Source: Methylicorpusculum oleiharenae (GTDB lineage Bacteria > Pseudomonadota > Gammaproteobacteria > Methylococcales > Methylomonadaceae). Taken from it: a DNA stretch of 64,000 bases. A program made the translations under genes and the position numbers. Below the pieces are notes generated by a model. That model saw only the letters and a program-made list of their open reading frames with translations. It did no database searches and had not been told where the DNA came from. The DNA is taken from positions 62,001-126,000 of the forward strand of contig NZ_WUTY02000001.1 of the NCBI RefSeq assembly GCF_009828925.2, given 5' to 3'. Of this stretch, positions 37,007 to 45,068 are shown one piece after another (positions within the stretch are counted from its first letter, which is position 1; each line of letters starts with the position of its first letter).

Positions 37007-38041
37007 TTACCTCGACGCAATAGCCCTAGAAACCATCTTATCAACATTGGGTTCCATGTTGTCGGGCAGTAATGTTATTTCTGGATGAGCTTGTGCATAG
37101 ACACGGAAAATTTCATCGGCAAAAGCTTGGCCGATAGCCAACACACCCTCAAAGTCAAAAATAACGTAATGAAAGCGTTCTACCCGTGCCAGTAATCGTT
37201 TCGCTTGAGACCTGGATACAAGTTTTTCATTACCGTATTGGGCTAAGCGAACAGGAATGATGGTTTTGTTGAATTGAAATTCGTCTGGTCCAGCATAGTC
37301 GTCGAACACCGCTTGAATCTGGCGCGTCGAATCCAGCTTAATAAGCATATAGACCACTGTACCGTCTTTATCTCTAGAAATAGACAACTCGAGAATAAAA
37401 TCGAAATCGAATGTGTCGTCGTGACTAAACCTGATTCCACACGATTCGATTTCAAACTCGTCGAATACTCTCGATGTAAAGAAAATGCCTTCGCCGGTAT
37501 GATTGTCGGGATCGGTGGTCAGCTTGCCTTTGGACAATTCGAATAGGGCTTGTCGTTCGTCACTTAAATCGCACAGCCGTTTAATTTTCCTAAAAATACC
37601 TTCACCGTCGTCAACGACAGCGATGACTATTTTTTCTTTGTCCCGTACAACGGATATATAAACTTGTTCTCCGCCCGAGTGGTCGATGACGTTATTGACC
37701 ATTTCGGTAAAACCGTAATGGCATATGTCGACGATGTTTTCAGGCAAACCGTCAAATACGAAAGCGTAATAATCTCGCCAGACGCTATCCTCTGTGAAGC
37801 CTTCGGTCAGAGGAAATAGAGACTTATATTGTCTTAAGTCGCCAAGAAAATATCTTTTTCCTTTACCGGTGCCGCTCGAGTTTAACCAGCCTTCGGTTTC
37901 TAAGCGTTTTATGTGGTTGTTGACTGCTTGTGCGCTTATCGAGAAGATAGTTGCAATATGTTTTGCAATATCAATGGGATGATGCCTGACGTCCCTAATA
38001 ATTTGGCGTCGAATTTGCTCACCGCGCTCTTTGTTGCTCAT
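37007..38041 (-). CDS. HTH - GHKL ATPase - DUF4325 (STAS-like) regulator
   Basis: A single 344-residue protein with three parts. Residues about 8-65 are a winged helix (IATIFSISAQAVNNHIKRLETEGWL). Residues about 100-225 are a GHKL/HATPase_c ATP-binding domain, with N-box FTEMVNNVIDHS (Glu113, Asn117), G1 box VVDDGEGIF (Asp144 region) and HTGEGIFFTSR (181-191). Residues about 255-344 are a DUF4325 STAS-like domain (FHYVIFDFEGVLAIGQAFADEIFRVY). There is no histidine phosphoacceptor domain, so it is not a classical sensor kinase. The layout recalls anti-sigma kinase plus antagonist folds placed in one polypeptide with a DNA-binding head. An autoregulatory switch is my inference. The start is fixed by AAAGGATAAAGT just upstream. 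Confidence 0.85.
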   Translation of the reverse strand: MSNKERGEQIRRQIIRDVRHHPIDIAKHIATIFSISAQAVNNHIKRLETEGWLNSSGTGKGKRYFLGDLRQYKSLFPLTEGFTEDSVWRDYYAFVFDGLPENIVDICHYGFTEMVNNVIDHSGGEQVYISVVRDKEKIVIAVVDDGEGIFRKIKRLCDLSDERQALFELSKGKLTTDPDNHTGEGIFFTSRVFDEFEIESCGIRFSHDDTFDFDFILELSISRDKDGTVVYMLIKLDSTRQIQAVFDDYAGPDEFQFNKTIIPVRLAQYGNEKLVSRSQAKRLLARVERFHYVIFDFEGVLAIGQAFADEIFRVYAQAHPEITLLPDNMEPNVDKMVSRAIASR

Positions 38042-38043
38042 AC

Positions 38044-38081
38044 TTTATCCTTTAAGAAAAACTGTTTTCTTAAAGGATAAA
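38044..38081. promoter_or_regulatory. Perfect 17-bp inverted repeat over the RBS of the HTH-GHKL gene
   Basis: Arms TTTATCCTTTAAGAAAA (38044-38060) and its exact reverse complement (38065-38081) with a 4-bp spacer. The arm nearest the gene contains the AAAGGA ribosome site. A third half-site (TTTTTCTTAAAGGG) follows at 38086-38099. Likely operator for the winged helix of the adjacent protein. Confidence 0.8.
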
Positions 38082-38181
38082 TCGATTTTTCTTAAAGGGC
38101 AAGAGCCCGATATAGACTGATTGCACGGTTTCTTGTTATCTAGCGAACGTCTGCTGCTTGCCAATGACCAGTCAACCAAAC

Positions 38182-38271
38182 AATTTCTGTCAAAGACGGC
38201 TTTGGGTCGCTATGTTAAGCTTAACATAGCGGCCAAAAGCGGACTGCTGCGTAGTTTTTGTGACAGAAATT
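38182..38271. repeat. 90-bp cruciform-forming element
   Basis: 11-bp perfect ends AATTTCTGTCA / TGACAGAAATT enclose a 24-bp perfect palindrome at 38208-38231 (CGCTATGTTAAG mirrored). No ORF. It lies between the HTH-GHKL gene and tumE. A decayed relative of the core occurs at 36574-36597. Confidence 0.7.
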
Positions 38272-38465
38272 AAACACATAGCAGACTATCCATTTACCGC
38301 AAAAAAAGGAGGAGCGGCCCGATAATCTGAGTTATTAATTTTAGCATATCAAGGCTGAGCGTCATGCAGGCCGAATACTCGATTGCATGACCCCGTTCTT
38401 ACTTGAAAACATCGACTTTGAATGTTTGCTAAGAATGCAGCTCTAGCATATGTTTAGACGCACCT

Positions 38466-38480
38466 TATCATCGGATGATA
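38466..38480. promoter_or_regulatory. TumA operator-like palindrome
   Basis: TATCATC-G-GATGATA lies 9 bp before the tumE start. Position and symmetry suit autoregulation by the HTH antitoxin. Confidence 0.55.
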
Positions 38481-38489
38481 TGATTAACT

Positions 38490-38855
38490 GTGCACAAAGA
38501 GTCAGGAATAGATACGCTTTTGGAACTTGATCAACAGATTCTTGATCAGGGAAATGGCTATTGGATCAAAATTGAGGCCAGACGAGTGACGTCAACCAAG
38601 CAAATTCCGCATGGTATACGGTACTCGCTGACCTTACATGAACCCTATGGCAAGCGGATTCTTGGCTATGACAATGCTCATGCTGTGAAACCGCCGAAAA
38701 AATTCAAATTCGCTGGACAACGTTTACCCTATGACCACAAACACCGGCATATTAGCGACCAAGGCGTGCCTTATGAATTTCAAAATGCGTATCAACTTTT
38801 AATGAACTTCTTCGCAGAGGTTGATCGGGTATTGGAGGAACTTAGAAAACTATGA
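38490..38855 (+). CDS. tumE: TumE-family toxin (DUF6516)
   Basis: A 121-residue protein with the TumE pattern: YWIKIEARRVTSTKQIPHGIRYSLTLHEPYGKRILGYDNAHAVKPPKK, then a His-rich segment (YDHKHRHISDQGVPYEF) and a helical end. Start is GTG 38490. TumE toxins are ribosome-associated growth inhibitors. It overlaps the HTH gene by ATGA (38852-38855) in the toxin-first order of tumE-tumA. Confidence 0.85.
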   Translation: MHKESGIDTLLELDQQILDQGNGYWIKIEARRVTSTKQIPHGIRYSLTLHEPYGKRILGYDNAHAVKPPKKFKFAGQRLPYDHKHRHISDQGVPYEFQNAYQLLMNFFAEVDRVLEELRKL

Positions 38856-39199
38856 GTAAAGTTATGATTGGCATTCTGTCACAGGAAAAAATGCGGGAAC
38901 GGGTTCTGGCTATTGCCAAAGGTGAATACAAGCCAAAACCTTCAGAGCCCAAAATTTGGTTCACCTCAATGCGTTCTTTGGCCGAGATTTTGAGCGATGA
39001 CAACCGGGCGCTGCTGAAAATCATTCAGGAAACCCATCCGGAGTCAATTTCATCTCTGGCGGTGATTACCGGTAGAAAACCAAGCAATCTGTCTCGTACC
39101 TTGAAAACCATGTCGAATTATGGGTTAGTGGAAATGCGGCGCGAGAAAAATCAAGTCCGGCCAATTGCTGTGGCTACTGAGTTTCAGATTTTTGCTTGA
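38852..39199 (+). CDS. tumA: TumA-like HTH antitoxin (HVO_A0114 type)
   Basis: A 115-residue winged-helix protein: FTSMRSLAEILSDDNRALLKIIQETHPESISSLAVITGRKPSNLSRTLKTMSNYGLVEMRREKNQVRPIAVATEFQI. Partner of the upstream TumE. MarR-like HTH antitoxin. Intact. Confidence 0.85.
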   Translation: MSKVMIGILSQEKMRERVLAIAKGEYKPKPSEPKIWFTSMRSLAEILSDDNRALLKIIQETHPESISSLAVITGRKPSNLSRTLKTMSNYGLVEMRREKNQVRPIAVATEFQIFA

Positions 39200-39499
39200 G
39201 TTAATTCCGACTATCGGTATAAGATCTGGCGAGATGAAATTCTCAGTGTAATTTTCAATCGGCGCCAACATACTAAAATACCGTCATAGTTTAGATGTAA
39301 TACCGAGACGTTTCGCGCGCTCTTCGCGATCTGCGCGGATGAAAAAGGAAAAAGATCGGGGTCAGGTCTTGATTTTTGCATCATCCATTAAAAGGCGCAC
39401 AGACATTAAAATAATACTTCTTCTATGTATCTCTTTAGTGTTGATCAAAGATAGCTGAAAGCGTCGGCGCATCGAGTAGGCGTTCGGCCCGAAGATCCA
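39200..39499. other. Intergenic region with short transposase-tail-like motif
   Basis: No gene. The segment gatcggggtcaggtcttgat (about 39354-39373) resembles the 3' flanks often seen beside REP-associated tyrosine transposases. Similar ggggtcag tracts occur at 40160 and, inverted, at 41440. Otherwise nothing definite. Confidence 0.35.
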
Positions 39500-39883
39500 T
39501 TAATTGACGAGTTTTCCTGTTAATTCTGCATAAAGAGGAAATTTGCGATCTGCAGATATTAACTGGCTGTCTGTCATAAGTGCTGTGGCGATGATGATAC
39601 GGTCTTGCGGGTCGCTATGATGTTCGGATAAATCGACTGCTGCGCAAGCAATTTCGGCTGTAATGGGCACTAAAGTAATATTCGATCCGCTTAACGCCTT
39701 ATCAAGCCAAATGAGGGTTGGTTCCGGCAATATAAGTCGGTCATGCCGCTGTAGCCATGCAACTTCAAAACAACTAATCGCTGACACACCCACCTCAGAG
39801 GTGTTATTGATGAGTTCCATCCATTGGGCTTTCAACGAATTCGTCTCATCATTGACCCACCACAGCCAGATGTGAGTATCCAA
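39500..39883 (-). CDS. vapC: PIN-domain toxin (VapC-like)
   Basis: A 127-residue PIN nuclease: DTHIWLWWVND (first Asp), SAISCFEVAWL (Glu), DPQDRIIIATALM (Asp-Asp) and LISADRKFPLY. The frame can only start at TTG 39883 (then GATACTCAC). An ATG 10 bp upstream is in another frame, as though one or two bases were lost from an original ATG-Ile-Leu-Leu-Asp start. Expression may therefore be weak or lost. It follows the antitoxin with a 3-bp gap. Confidence 0.75.
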   Translation of the reverse strand: MDTHIWLWWVNDETNSLKAQWMELINNTSEVGVSAISCFEVAWLQRHDRLILPEPTLIWLDKALSGSNITLVPITAEIACAAVDLSEHHSDPQDRIIIATALMTDSQLISADRKFPLYAELTGKLVN

Positions 39884-39886
39884 AAA

Positions 39887-40123
39887 TCATTTTGGCAAAT
39901 TCCAATCTGTTTCAGGCGCTGACGAAATAATATCCCCTAGAATTTGCAATTTTCCGGCTATGTCCGGATGCGGACGGCGTCTCGGCTGGGTAGTTGGTGA
40001 TTCTGAGGTATTGTCAACTAAAATAATTATTCTAGCTTTACTTGCCTTTTGCAGTGATTGATATTCCTTAGGAACATGGACAATGCCATTTTCTATATTT
40101 GTTTCAAATTCTATAGCCTGCAT
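39887..40123 (-). CDS. VapB/AbrB-like antitoxin
   Basis: Start at ATG 40123 (MQAIEFETNIENGIVHVPKEYQSLQKASKARIIIL), a SpoVT-AbrB-like or related small antitoxin with a Pro/Arg-rich middle and a toxin-binding end (DIAGKLQILGDIISSAPETDWNLPK). 78 residues. Partner of the PIN toxin downstream. Confidence 0.7.
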   Translation of the reverse strand: MQAIEFETNIENGIVHVPKEYQSLQKASKARIIILVDNTSESPTTQPRRRPHPDIAGKLQILGDIISSAPETDWNLPK

Positions 40124-40195
40124 GTTGGATTCCTTATTTAACGTATGAAAAGGGAAGGTTGGGGTCAGAGTAAAATTAAATACCAACATTTGCCT

Positions 40196-40307
40196 AACCC
40201 CGTAAGGTGGATTTGCCAAAATGCAATCCCCCATGGCTTTGAAGAACACTGGCGTTTTGCAGTCGCGAAAACGCCCTACCGCTTATCGATTTTTACATCA
40301 AGTTGTG
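40196..40307 (+). repeat. Two-hairpin element, copy 6
   Basis: Full-length, with a decayed first hairpin and intact GGCGTTTT-type second hairpin. Followed by the standard leader and a wecG fragment. Confidence 0.85.
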
Positions 40308-40375
40308 TTATTTGGCTTAATTTCTTTGTGTTAGGCGACCGCTTTGTGTCTTGTGCTCCTAGGTCCTTGTTCGAC

Positions 40376-40422
40376 AAAGCCTTGGTAACAATGGACGAAT
40401 TACCGCTGGTTTGGTACGCCAA
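40376..40422 (+). pseudogene. wecG fragment A (catalytic motif only)
   Basis: Encodes KALVTMDELPLVWYAN, then is cut by the half two-hairpin element (copy 7, 40421-40470). The Gly of the DG motif reads Glu, as in the other truncated copies. Confidence 0.8.
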
Positions 40423-40726
40423 CCCGGTGAGGCGGATTCGCCAACTGACAATCCGCCATGGCTTTATCGAATGTTCAAATGCTGTATACCGACATTCGAA
40501 CCGACAATTTTCGAGAAGATCGCAAGTGGTGATCGACTCAAACCAGCCGGACGCAGTTCTCCAAATCGGACAGTCAGCCTAATCGGGATTTTGCGGACTG
40601 GATAGCCAGAAAGCAGCCATTGGCGACCTCGCCCAATCGGCCAATTTTTGACTGTCAGCAGTTGCTGTTCAGGTGTCTGGATTAGCCTCAACAACAGACG
40701 TTAATGTAATGCTCAGAGGCGAAGCG

Positions 40727-40957
40727 TTAGCGGAGTTCGCCGGAGCGTTGGGTTAGGCTGTTTGTACGCTTGGCTACCTCAATGAGATAACGTAATGCTT
40801 CATTAACGGCTTCGGCATTTGGAAACGCAGCGATCACGTCAGGCTCTAAACGAACGGTATCACAAAACCTTTTGCGCCCCGGCCCCAGTTTCCTTACTTG
40901 TAAGTTTTGTAAATCATACTCGGGCCGTAATTCATCTTCTATTTCACTCTTGTTCAT
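40727..40957 (-). CDS. brnA: BrnA-family antitoxin
   Basis: Start at ATG 40957 (MNKSEIEDELRPEYDLQNLQVRKLGPGRKRF). The ribbon-helix-helix is VRLEPDVIAAFPNAEAVNEALRYLIEVAKR. 76 residues. Overlaps the toxin 3' end by 14 bp, in the toxin-first order of brnTA. Confidence 0.85.
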   Translation of the reverse strand: MNKSEIEDELRPEYDLQNLQVRKLGPGRKRFCDTVRLEPDVIAAFPNAEAVNEALRYLIEVAKRTNSLTQRSGELR

Positions 40958-41216
40958 AGGCTTTCCGCTCCGATAGCGTTGCTTCTCTAGCACTGATTAA
41001 TCGAATGCTATTGTTACGCTCCATATAGGAAACAAACAATAGTCTCCCCTGGGCCGATTCACCCAACAGGATAAAACGGTGTTCTCCGAAGGAATGGTCA
41101 GGGTCATAGAAATCTACATACAATGGATCATCAAAAACTGTTTTTGCCTCTTCAAAATAAACCCCATGCTTTGACAAATTTGCTACCGCTTTGTTTTTAT
41201 CCCAGTCGTATTTCAT
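40944..41216 (-). CDS. brnT: BrnT-family toxin
   Basis: Start at ATG 41216 (MKYDWDKNKAVANLSKHGVYFEEAKTVFDDPLYVDFYDPDHS). The family hallmark WD..K...N..KHGV.FEEA..VF.D and RFILLGESAQGRLLFVSYMER...IRLISAREAT are complete. RelE-fold ribosome-dependent or free RNase. Intact. Confidence 0.9.
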   Translation of the reverse strand: MKYDWDKNKAVANLSKHGVYFEEAKTVFDDPLYVDFYDPDHSFGEHRFILLGESAQGRLLFVSYMERNNSIRLISAREATLSERKAYEQE

Positions 41217-41572
41217 TGAAGCCATATCCTTCGCGCACATCAGTTTGCACTATATCTGCATTCCTTCTTTTTTAGCAAGTATCTGCATCTACGAGTCACG
41301 ACTGGGACGTCTCATCTCGCACGGATTAGGCTTGATTCTCAGAGAGCAAAGCCATTACCTCAACAACGACAGTTTTATCTGGCGGAAAGACAGCGCCAAA
41401 AAAAAGCAGGTTACTTTTCATGCATGAATTAAACCTGACCCCTTTTTCGCTTTTTCGAAACGGTTTTAGAGTCAAAAGGGAGTAATATAGGATGATGATA
41501 TGGACTCCTCCTCACCCCTAAATGGTGTCAAAATGCACCGACTAATTTAACCGGAAGAAAGAGGTGCCTGTC

Positions 41573-41803
41573 ATGAATCGTAACGTAATGGGTTTGGATA
41601 TTGCAAAGCAAGTATTTCATTTGTTCTCGATGAAAGATGGCAAAGCCGTGAAAAGGAAGTTGAAGCGGTCTGAGTTGTTGGCGTTTATCGCACAGCTGCC
41701 CGTGAGCTTGATCGCGATGGAAGCGTGTGGTGGAGCGCATCATTGGGCTAGGGAGTTTACAGCCTTGGGCCACGAAGTGGTGTTATTGAACGCCCGCTTC
41801 GTT
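41573..41803 (+). pseudogene. IS110-family transposase, N-terminal fragment
   Basis: MNRNVMGLDIAKQVFHLFSMKDGKAVKRKLKRSELLAFIAQLPVSLIAMEACGGAHHWAREFTALGHEVVLL: the RuvC-like DEDD domain start (Asp of GLDIAK, Glu of MEACGGAHHW). Cut after NARF by a two-hairpin element at 41804. The rest of the transposase is absent. Confidence 0.85.
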
Positions 41804-41912
41804 AACCCGGTAAGGCGGATTCGCCACCAGACAATCCGCCATGGCTTTGAAGAATGTTGGCGTTTTGCTATCGCGAAAACGCCCTACCGGTTATCGATTT
41901 TTACATCGGGTT
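41804..41912 (+). repeat. Two-hairpin element, copy 8 (consensus-like)
   Basis: Best-preserved copy. Both hairpins are perfect (GGCGGATT/AATCCGCC and GGCGTTTT/AAAACGCC) and the outer arm AACCCGG / CCGGTT is closed. Inserted into the IS110 fragment; followed by a shortened leader and wecG fragment B. Confidence 0.9.
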
Positions 41913-41933
41913 GTGTTGTTTGGCTTAATTTCC

Positions 41934-42297
41934 TGGCATTCTCTCCCTTTCAAAGCATTGTCCGAACAGGAAGAGCCGATTTGATTGAGATGATCAATAA
42001 CCTGCAACCACATTTTTTATGGGTCGGAATAGGCGCTCCCAAGCAAGAAAAATGGATTGCTGCGCATCTTGCTCGTGTCAATGTTCCGGCACAGGTCGAC
42101 GTGGGTGCCGCTTATGATTTTCATACGGGTCATGTCAATCGTGCACCTGTCTGGATGCAAAAGACGGGCTTGAAATAGGTCTATCGCATGCTCCAGGATC
42201 GCCGGTTGATTAAACGCTATTTGATGACCAATCCGGTATTTTTGGCGTTGTTTTTAAGAGATTTCATCAAAGCAAAAATTTGGAATTTTTCTAATTA
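41934..42297 (+). pseudogene. wecG fragment B (C-terminal half)
   Basis: Starts abruptly in the GWHSPPF motif and runs to the gene end (FSN, stop). It shares a one-base deletion (gaagagccgat for gaagatgccgat) with the copy at 43520. It also has TAG replacing Trp in the GLEWVYRM stretch (GLK*VYRM). Downstream flank matches the parent for about 40 bp. Confidence 0.85.
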
Positions 42298-42727
42298 ACC
42301 CCAAAGATCAAGAACAGCTCATTTTGGCTTTTTTGCTCCGACTGGAGTTATCGCGATTGATGCGGTTCGTACCTTTCCGCATCCTACTGACTTTGTACGC
42401 GTGAATTGTTGAAATACAGGGTAGTTTTGCGTAACACAGTGAAGCAAACCCATGAGGAAGGACGATTCCCAAATCAAGCCATCCAGGTGTAATGACTATC
42501 GACGAATACACCTAACAAATCTGTCACTTACGGGTTGACGACAACTGTCCAGAAACAGAGGGTAAGCGACATGCAGTCCAAATCCGGGTTGTCGGCGAAC
42601 TAATAAATACTAAGCTGTCAGTCAATATCGAAACCTGCCTTTTTACGTGACTGATAGGTGATTGTCCTCCGACATTGAATCATGTCATTGCTAAGCTAAG
42701 TGGTTGCAGCTATGCTACCGCATACTG
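42298..42727. other. Intergenic with wecG 3' flank and dispersed repeat
   Basis: Begins with DNA homologous to the parent wecG downstream region (agatcaagaacagctcattt). Then a recurring segment follows, gattgatgcggttcgt..ccgcatcctactgact (42354-42395), also present near 44272 and 48365. The rest is unassigned. Confidence 0.55.
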
Positions 42728-43150
42728 ATGAAAATTGTCGTAGATACCAATATTTTTTTGGCTGTCTGTTTAAGCCAAGGCTCTGCTAACTCGGTGATCG
42801 CTGCGTGTTTACGAGGTCAGGCCATTCCTTTGATGGGCACGGCATTATTTAACGAGTACGAAGATGTACTGGCCCGGACAACGTTATTTCACCGTAGTCG
42901 TCTGAGTGCTGAAGAGCGTAATGAGCTTCTGGATATTTTCCTCTCGATTTGTCAGTGGACGCGAATCTATTATGGCTGGCGGCCGAATCTAATTGACGAG
43001 GGTGATAATCATTTGGTCGAGCTAGCGGTTGCCGGTAATGCACAATTTATAGTAACTCGCAATCTTCGTGATCTATCCAGAATGGAATTGAATTTTCCGC
43101 ATTTGACTGTACTGACACCTGAAGCATTTTTGAAGGAAATAGCAGCATGA
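42728..43150 (+). CDS. PIN-domain toxin, PIN_3 type
   Basis: Start at ATG 42728 (MKIVVDTNIFLAVCLSQGSANSVIAACLRGQAIPLMG). PIN motifs: DTN (Asp), LFNEYEDVL (Glu), LIDEGDNHLVELAVAGNAQFIVTRNLRD (Asp, Asp). About 140 residues, overlapping the antitoxin by ATGA. An RNase toxin of the putative-TA PIN family. Intact. Confidence 0.87.
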   Translation: MKIVVDTNIFLAVCLSQGSANSVIAACLRGQAIPLMGTALFNEYEDVLARTTLFHRSRLSAEERNELLDIFLSICQWTRIYYGWRPNLIDEGDNHLVELAVAGNAQFIVTRNLRDLSRMELNFPHLTVLTPEAFLKEIAA

Positions 43151-43356
43151 CAGCACTGACCGTAAGACTCCCCGATGACAAGTACCGTCGCCTTAAAGAG
43201 GTGGCTCATCAGCGTGGCACCAGCGTCAACCGTCTGATCGACGAAATGGCCACTTTGATGCTCGCTGAGCTGGATGCTGAAACTCGTTTTTTAATTAGAG
43301 CGGAAAGAGGTCGTGGAAACTTGGCGCGAGGCTTAGAATTGCTTGAGAAAGACTAA
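43147..43356 (+). CDS. Ribbon-helix-helix antitoxin
   Basis: A 69-residue HicB/Arc-like antitoxin: LTVRLPDDKYRRLKEVAHQRGTSVNRLIDEMATLMLAELDAETRF, ending ELLEKD. The TAA stop is supplied by the first bases of the two-hairpin element that begins at 43355, so the natural last residue or two have been replaced. Confidence 0.85.
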   Translation: MTALTVRLPDDKYRRLKEVAHQRGTSVNRLIDEMATLMLAELDAETRFLIRAERGRGNLARGLELLEKD

Positions 43357-43434
43357 CCCGGTAAGGCGTTGAAGAACACTGGCGTTTTTCTATCGCGAAA
43401 ACGCCCTACTGCTTATCGATTTTTACATCGGGTT
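43355..43434 (+). repeat. Two-hairpin element, copy 9 (first hairpin deleted)
   Basis: aacccggtaaggcg runs directly to ttgaagaacactggcgttttt. Only the second hairpin and the tail are kept. Supplies the stop codon of the antitoxin gene. Confidence 0.85.
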
Positions 43435-43519
43435 GTGTTTTTTGAGCTTATTTTTCTTTGCGTTAGGCGACCGCTTTTTTTCTCATACTCGTAGCTGAAA
43501 ATACCAGTCCCTGTTCGTT

Positions 43520-44110
43520 AAAGCCTTGATAACAATCGACGAATTACCGCTGGTTTGGTCCACCAAATTGTATGTACAACGCTAACCTTAAAGATCGGGT
43601 CTGCGGTCCCGAGTTAATGCTGCGCTGTCTGGACGAAGGCCGGAGCAAAGGCTGGCGGCATTTTTTTCTGGGCGGTAAAGACGCCGTACTGATTGATTTG
43701 GTTAGCAAGATGCGGGAGCGCTTTCCCGATGTTGAAATCGTGGGCTGGCATTCTCCCCCTTTCAAAGCATTGTCCGAACAGGAAGAGCCGATTTGATTGA
43801 GATGATCAATAACCTGCAACCACATTTTTTATGGGTCGGGTTAGGCGCACCCAAGCAAGAAAAATGGATTGCTGCGCATCTTGCCCGTGTCAATGTTCCG
43901 GTACAGGTCGGCGTGGGCGCTGCTTTCGATTTTCATTCGGGCCATGTCAAACGTGCGCCTGTCTGGATGCAAAAGACAGGTTTGGAATGGGTCTATCGCA
44001 TGCTCCAGGATCACCGATTGATAAAACGCTATTTGATGACCAATCCGGTTTTTTTGGGGTTGTTTTTAAGAGATTTAATCAAAGCAAAAATTTGGAATTT
44101 TTCTGATTAA
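43520..44110 (+). pseudogene. wecG fragment C (composite repeat)
   Basis: Begins at the KAL-TIDELPLVW codons. It passes through NANLKDRVCGPELMLRCLDEGRSKGWRHFFLGGKDAV to GWHSPPFKALSEQEE, then loses frame through a one-base deletion. It resumes as MINNLQPHFLWVGLGAPKQEKWIAAHLARV to the C-terminus. The first about 65 residues of the parent are absent. Confidence 0.88.
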
Positions 44111-44367
44111 ACCCAAAATCAGGATCAGCTTATTTGGGCTTTTTTGAGTCGCCTGGGTTTAGCTAATCGGGTAAATGTGCGATATTAATAACGGTCGGTA
44201 TATGTCACACTTGCTGCCGATCAGTGGCCTTTTTTTGTAGAATTGCGGTGTGCGCAGAAACCGCGTCGTATGCGATTGATGCGGTTCGTGCCTCACCGCA
44301 TCCTACTGACTACGAATTCCTTTATGGGATGTTTTCCTGTTAAATTTTTGTTTCTTTGGAGTTCCAC
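44111..44367. other. Intergenic, wecG 3' flank plus dispersed repeat
   Basis: The left part matches the downstream flank of the parent wecG. The gcgattgatgcggttcgtgcc..ccgcatcctactgact repeat lies at 44270-44312 with a small ATGCGGT..ACCGCAT hairpin. The leader of the PEP-CTERM gene follows (GGAG at 44358-44361). Confidence 0.5.
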
Positions 44368-44981
44368 ATGAAGAATCTAGTTAAGTTAAGTTAATTTGTT
44401 TTGCAATTATCGTTTCAATTGGCACAATCAAAACTGCATATGCAACATTAATAACTCTAGATATTAAATGGGGAAGTCCACCAATAACGGCTAAAGGGTT
44501 TATTACTTTCGACGCCTCGTTATTGGAAATAACCAATCCCCAAGGCGGCTTTAATCTGCCTCGCTCAGCCATTTCCGATCTAGGCATAACCATATCCGGC
44601 GCATCAATTGGCAATGGAACTTTTGGGCTGAGTGACTTCAATTCCATTTGGTTTTATTCACCAAGCCGCCTTGATTTTGGCACTGAATTAATTGGTCAAT
44701 CGCTTAGCAATGGCTGTCTTTTTGGCGTATTGTACTGTGATACAGGTATTCCAGGTGACGACATTGGTAACTTCACTTTAGATGGTGCAACTCCAGCCGA
44801 CCCCACAGCGTTTTACTGGTTTGACCTCACGACAGCTGGCGGAGATGGTGATAGTATCGGAGTAGTATCCATAAAACCCGTTCCTCTTCCAAGTAGCTTA
44901 ACGCTTTTCGGTTTGGGCTTGGCAGGTATGAGGTTAATCCGGACAAAAAAGATTCGGGATTTAAAAATGGCCTATAAGTGA
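44368..44981 (+). pseudogene. PEP-CTERM exported protein, out of frame at a GTTAA repeat
   Basis: ATG 44368 (RBS GGAG) opens MKNLVKLS and stops at codon 9. The downstream frame gives a signal-peptide core LICFAIIVSIGTIKTAYA, then the mature domain (TLITLDIKWGSPPITAKGF...), and ends with a PEP-CTERM-like anchor VPLPSSLTLFGLGLAGMRLIRTKK. The shift is caused by three tandem GTTAA units at 44380-44394. With two units the leader and body are in one frame. PEP-CTERM proteins are exported and sorted by exosortase. Could be phase-variable or simply a dead allele. Confidence 0.75.
44380..44394 (+). repeat. Triple GTTAA repeat in a signal-peptide coding region
   Basis: Three exact tandem 5-bp units. 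Unit loss or gain changes the frame of the PEP-CTERM gene: 2 or 5 units are in frame, 3 or 4 are not. Confidence 0.85.
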
Positions 44982-44984
44982 GGG

Positions 44985-45060
44985 GGATTCGCCGACAGGC
45001 AATCCGCCATGGCTTTGAAGAATATTGGCATTTTGCGACTTGGCAATAAAACGAGAATAT
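44985..45060 (+). repeat. Two-hairpin element, copy 10 (decayed)
   Basis: ggattcgccgacaggcaatccgcc is kept, with only a weak second hairpin (ggcattttgcgacttggcaata). It lies between two convergent PEP-CTERM genes. Confidence 0.7.
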
Positions 45061-45068
45061 CCCATAGA

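Larger units (their letters stand above)
40124..40726. other. Composite repeat island
   Basis: In order: short ggttggggtcag tract; two-hairpin element (40196-40307); its leader (ttaggcgaccgctttgtgtc); a 47-bp wecG fragment (40376-40422); a half two-hairpin element (40421-40470); and a block shared with 34185-34350 up to about 40650. No functional gene. Confidence 0.7.

Noticed and set aside
41191-41427. 78-codon frame (ESRLGRLISHGLGLILREQ...) after brnT
   Set aside because: Might be an eroded gene end, but I cannot link it to a family and its first part overlaps the brnT promoter.
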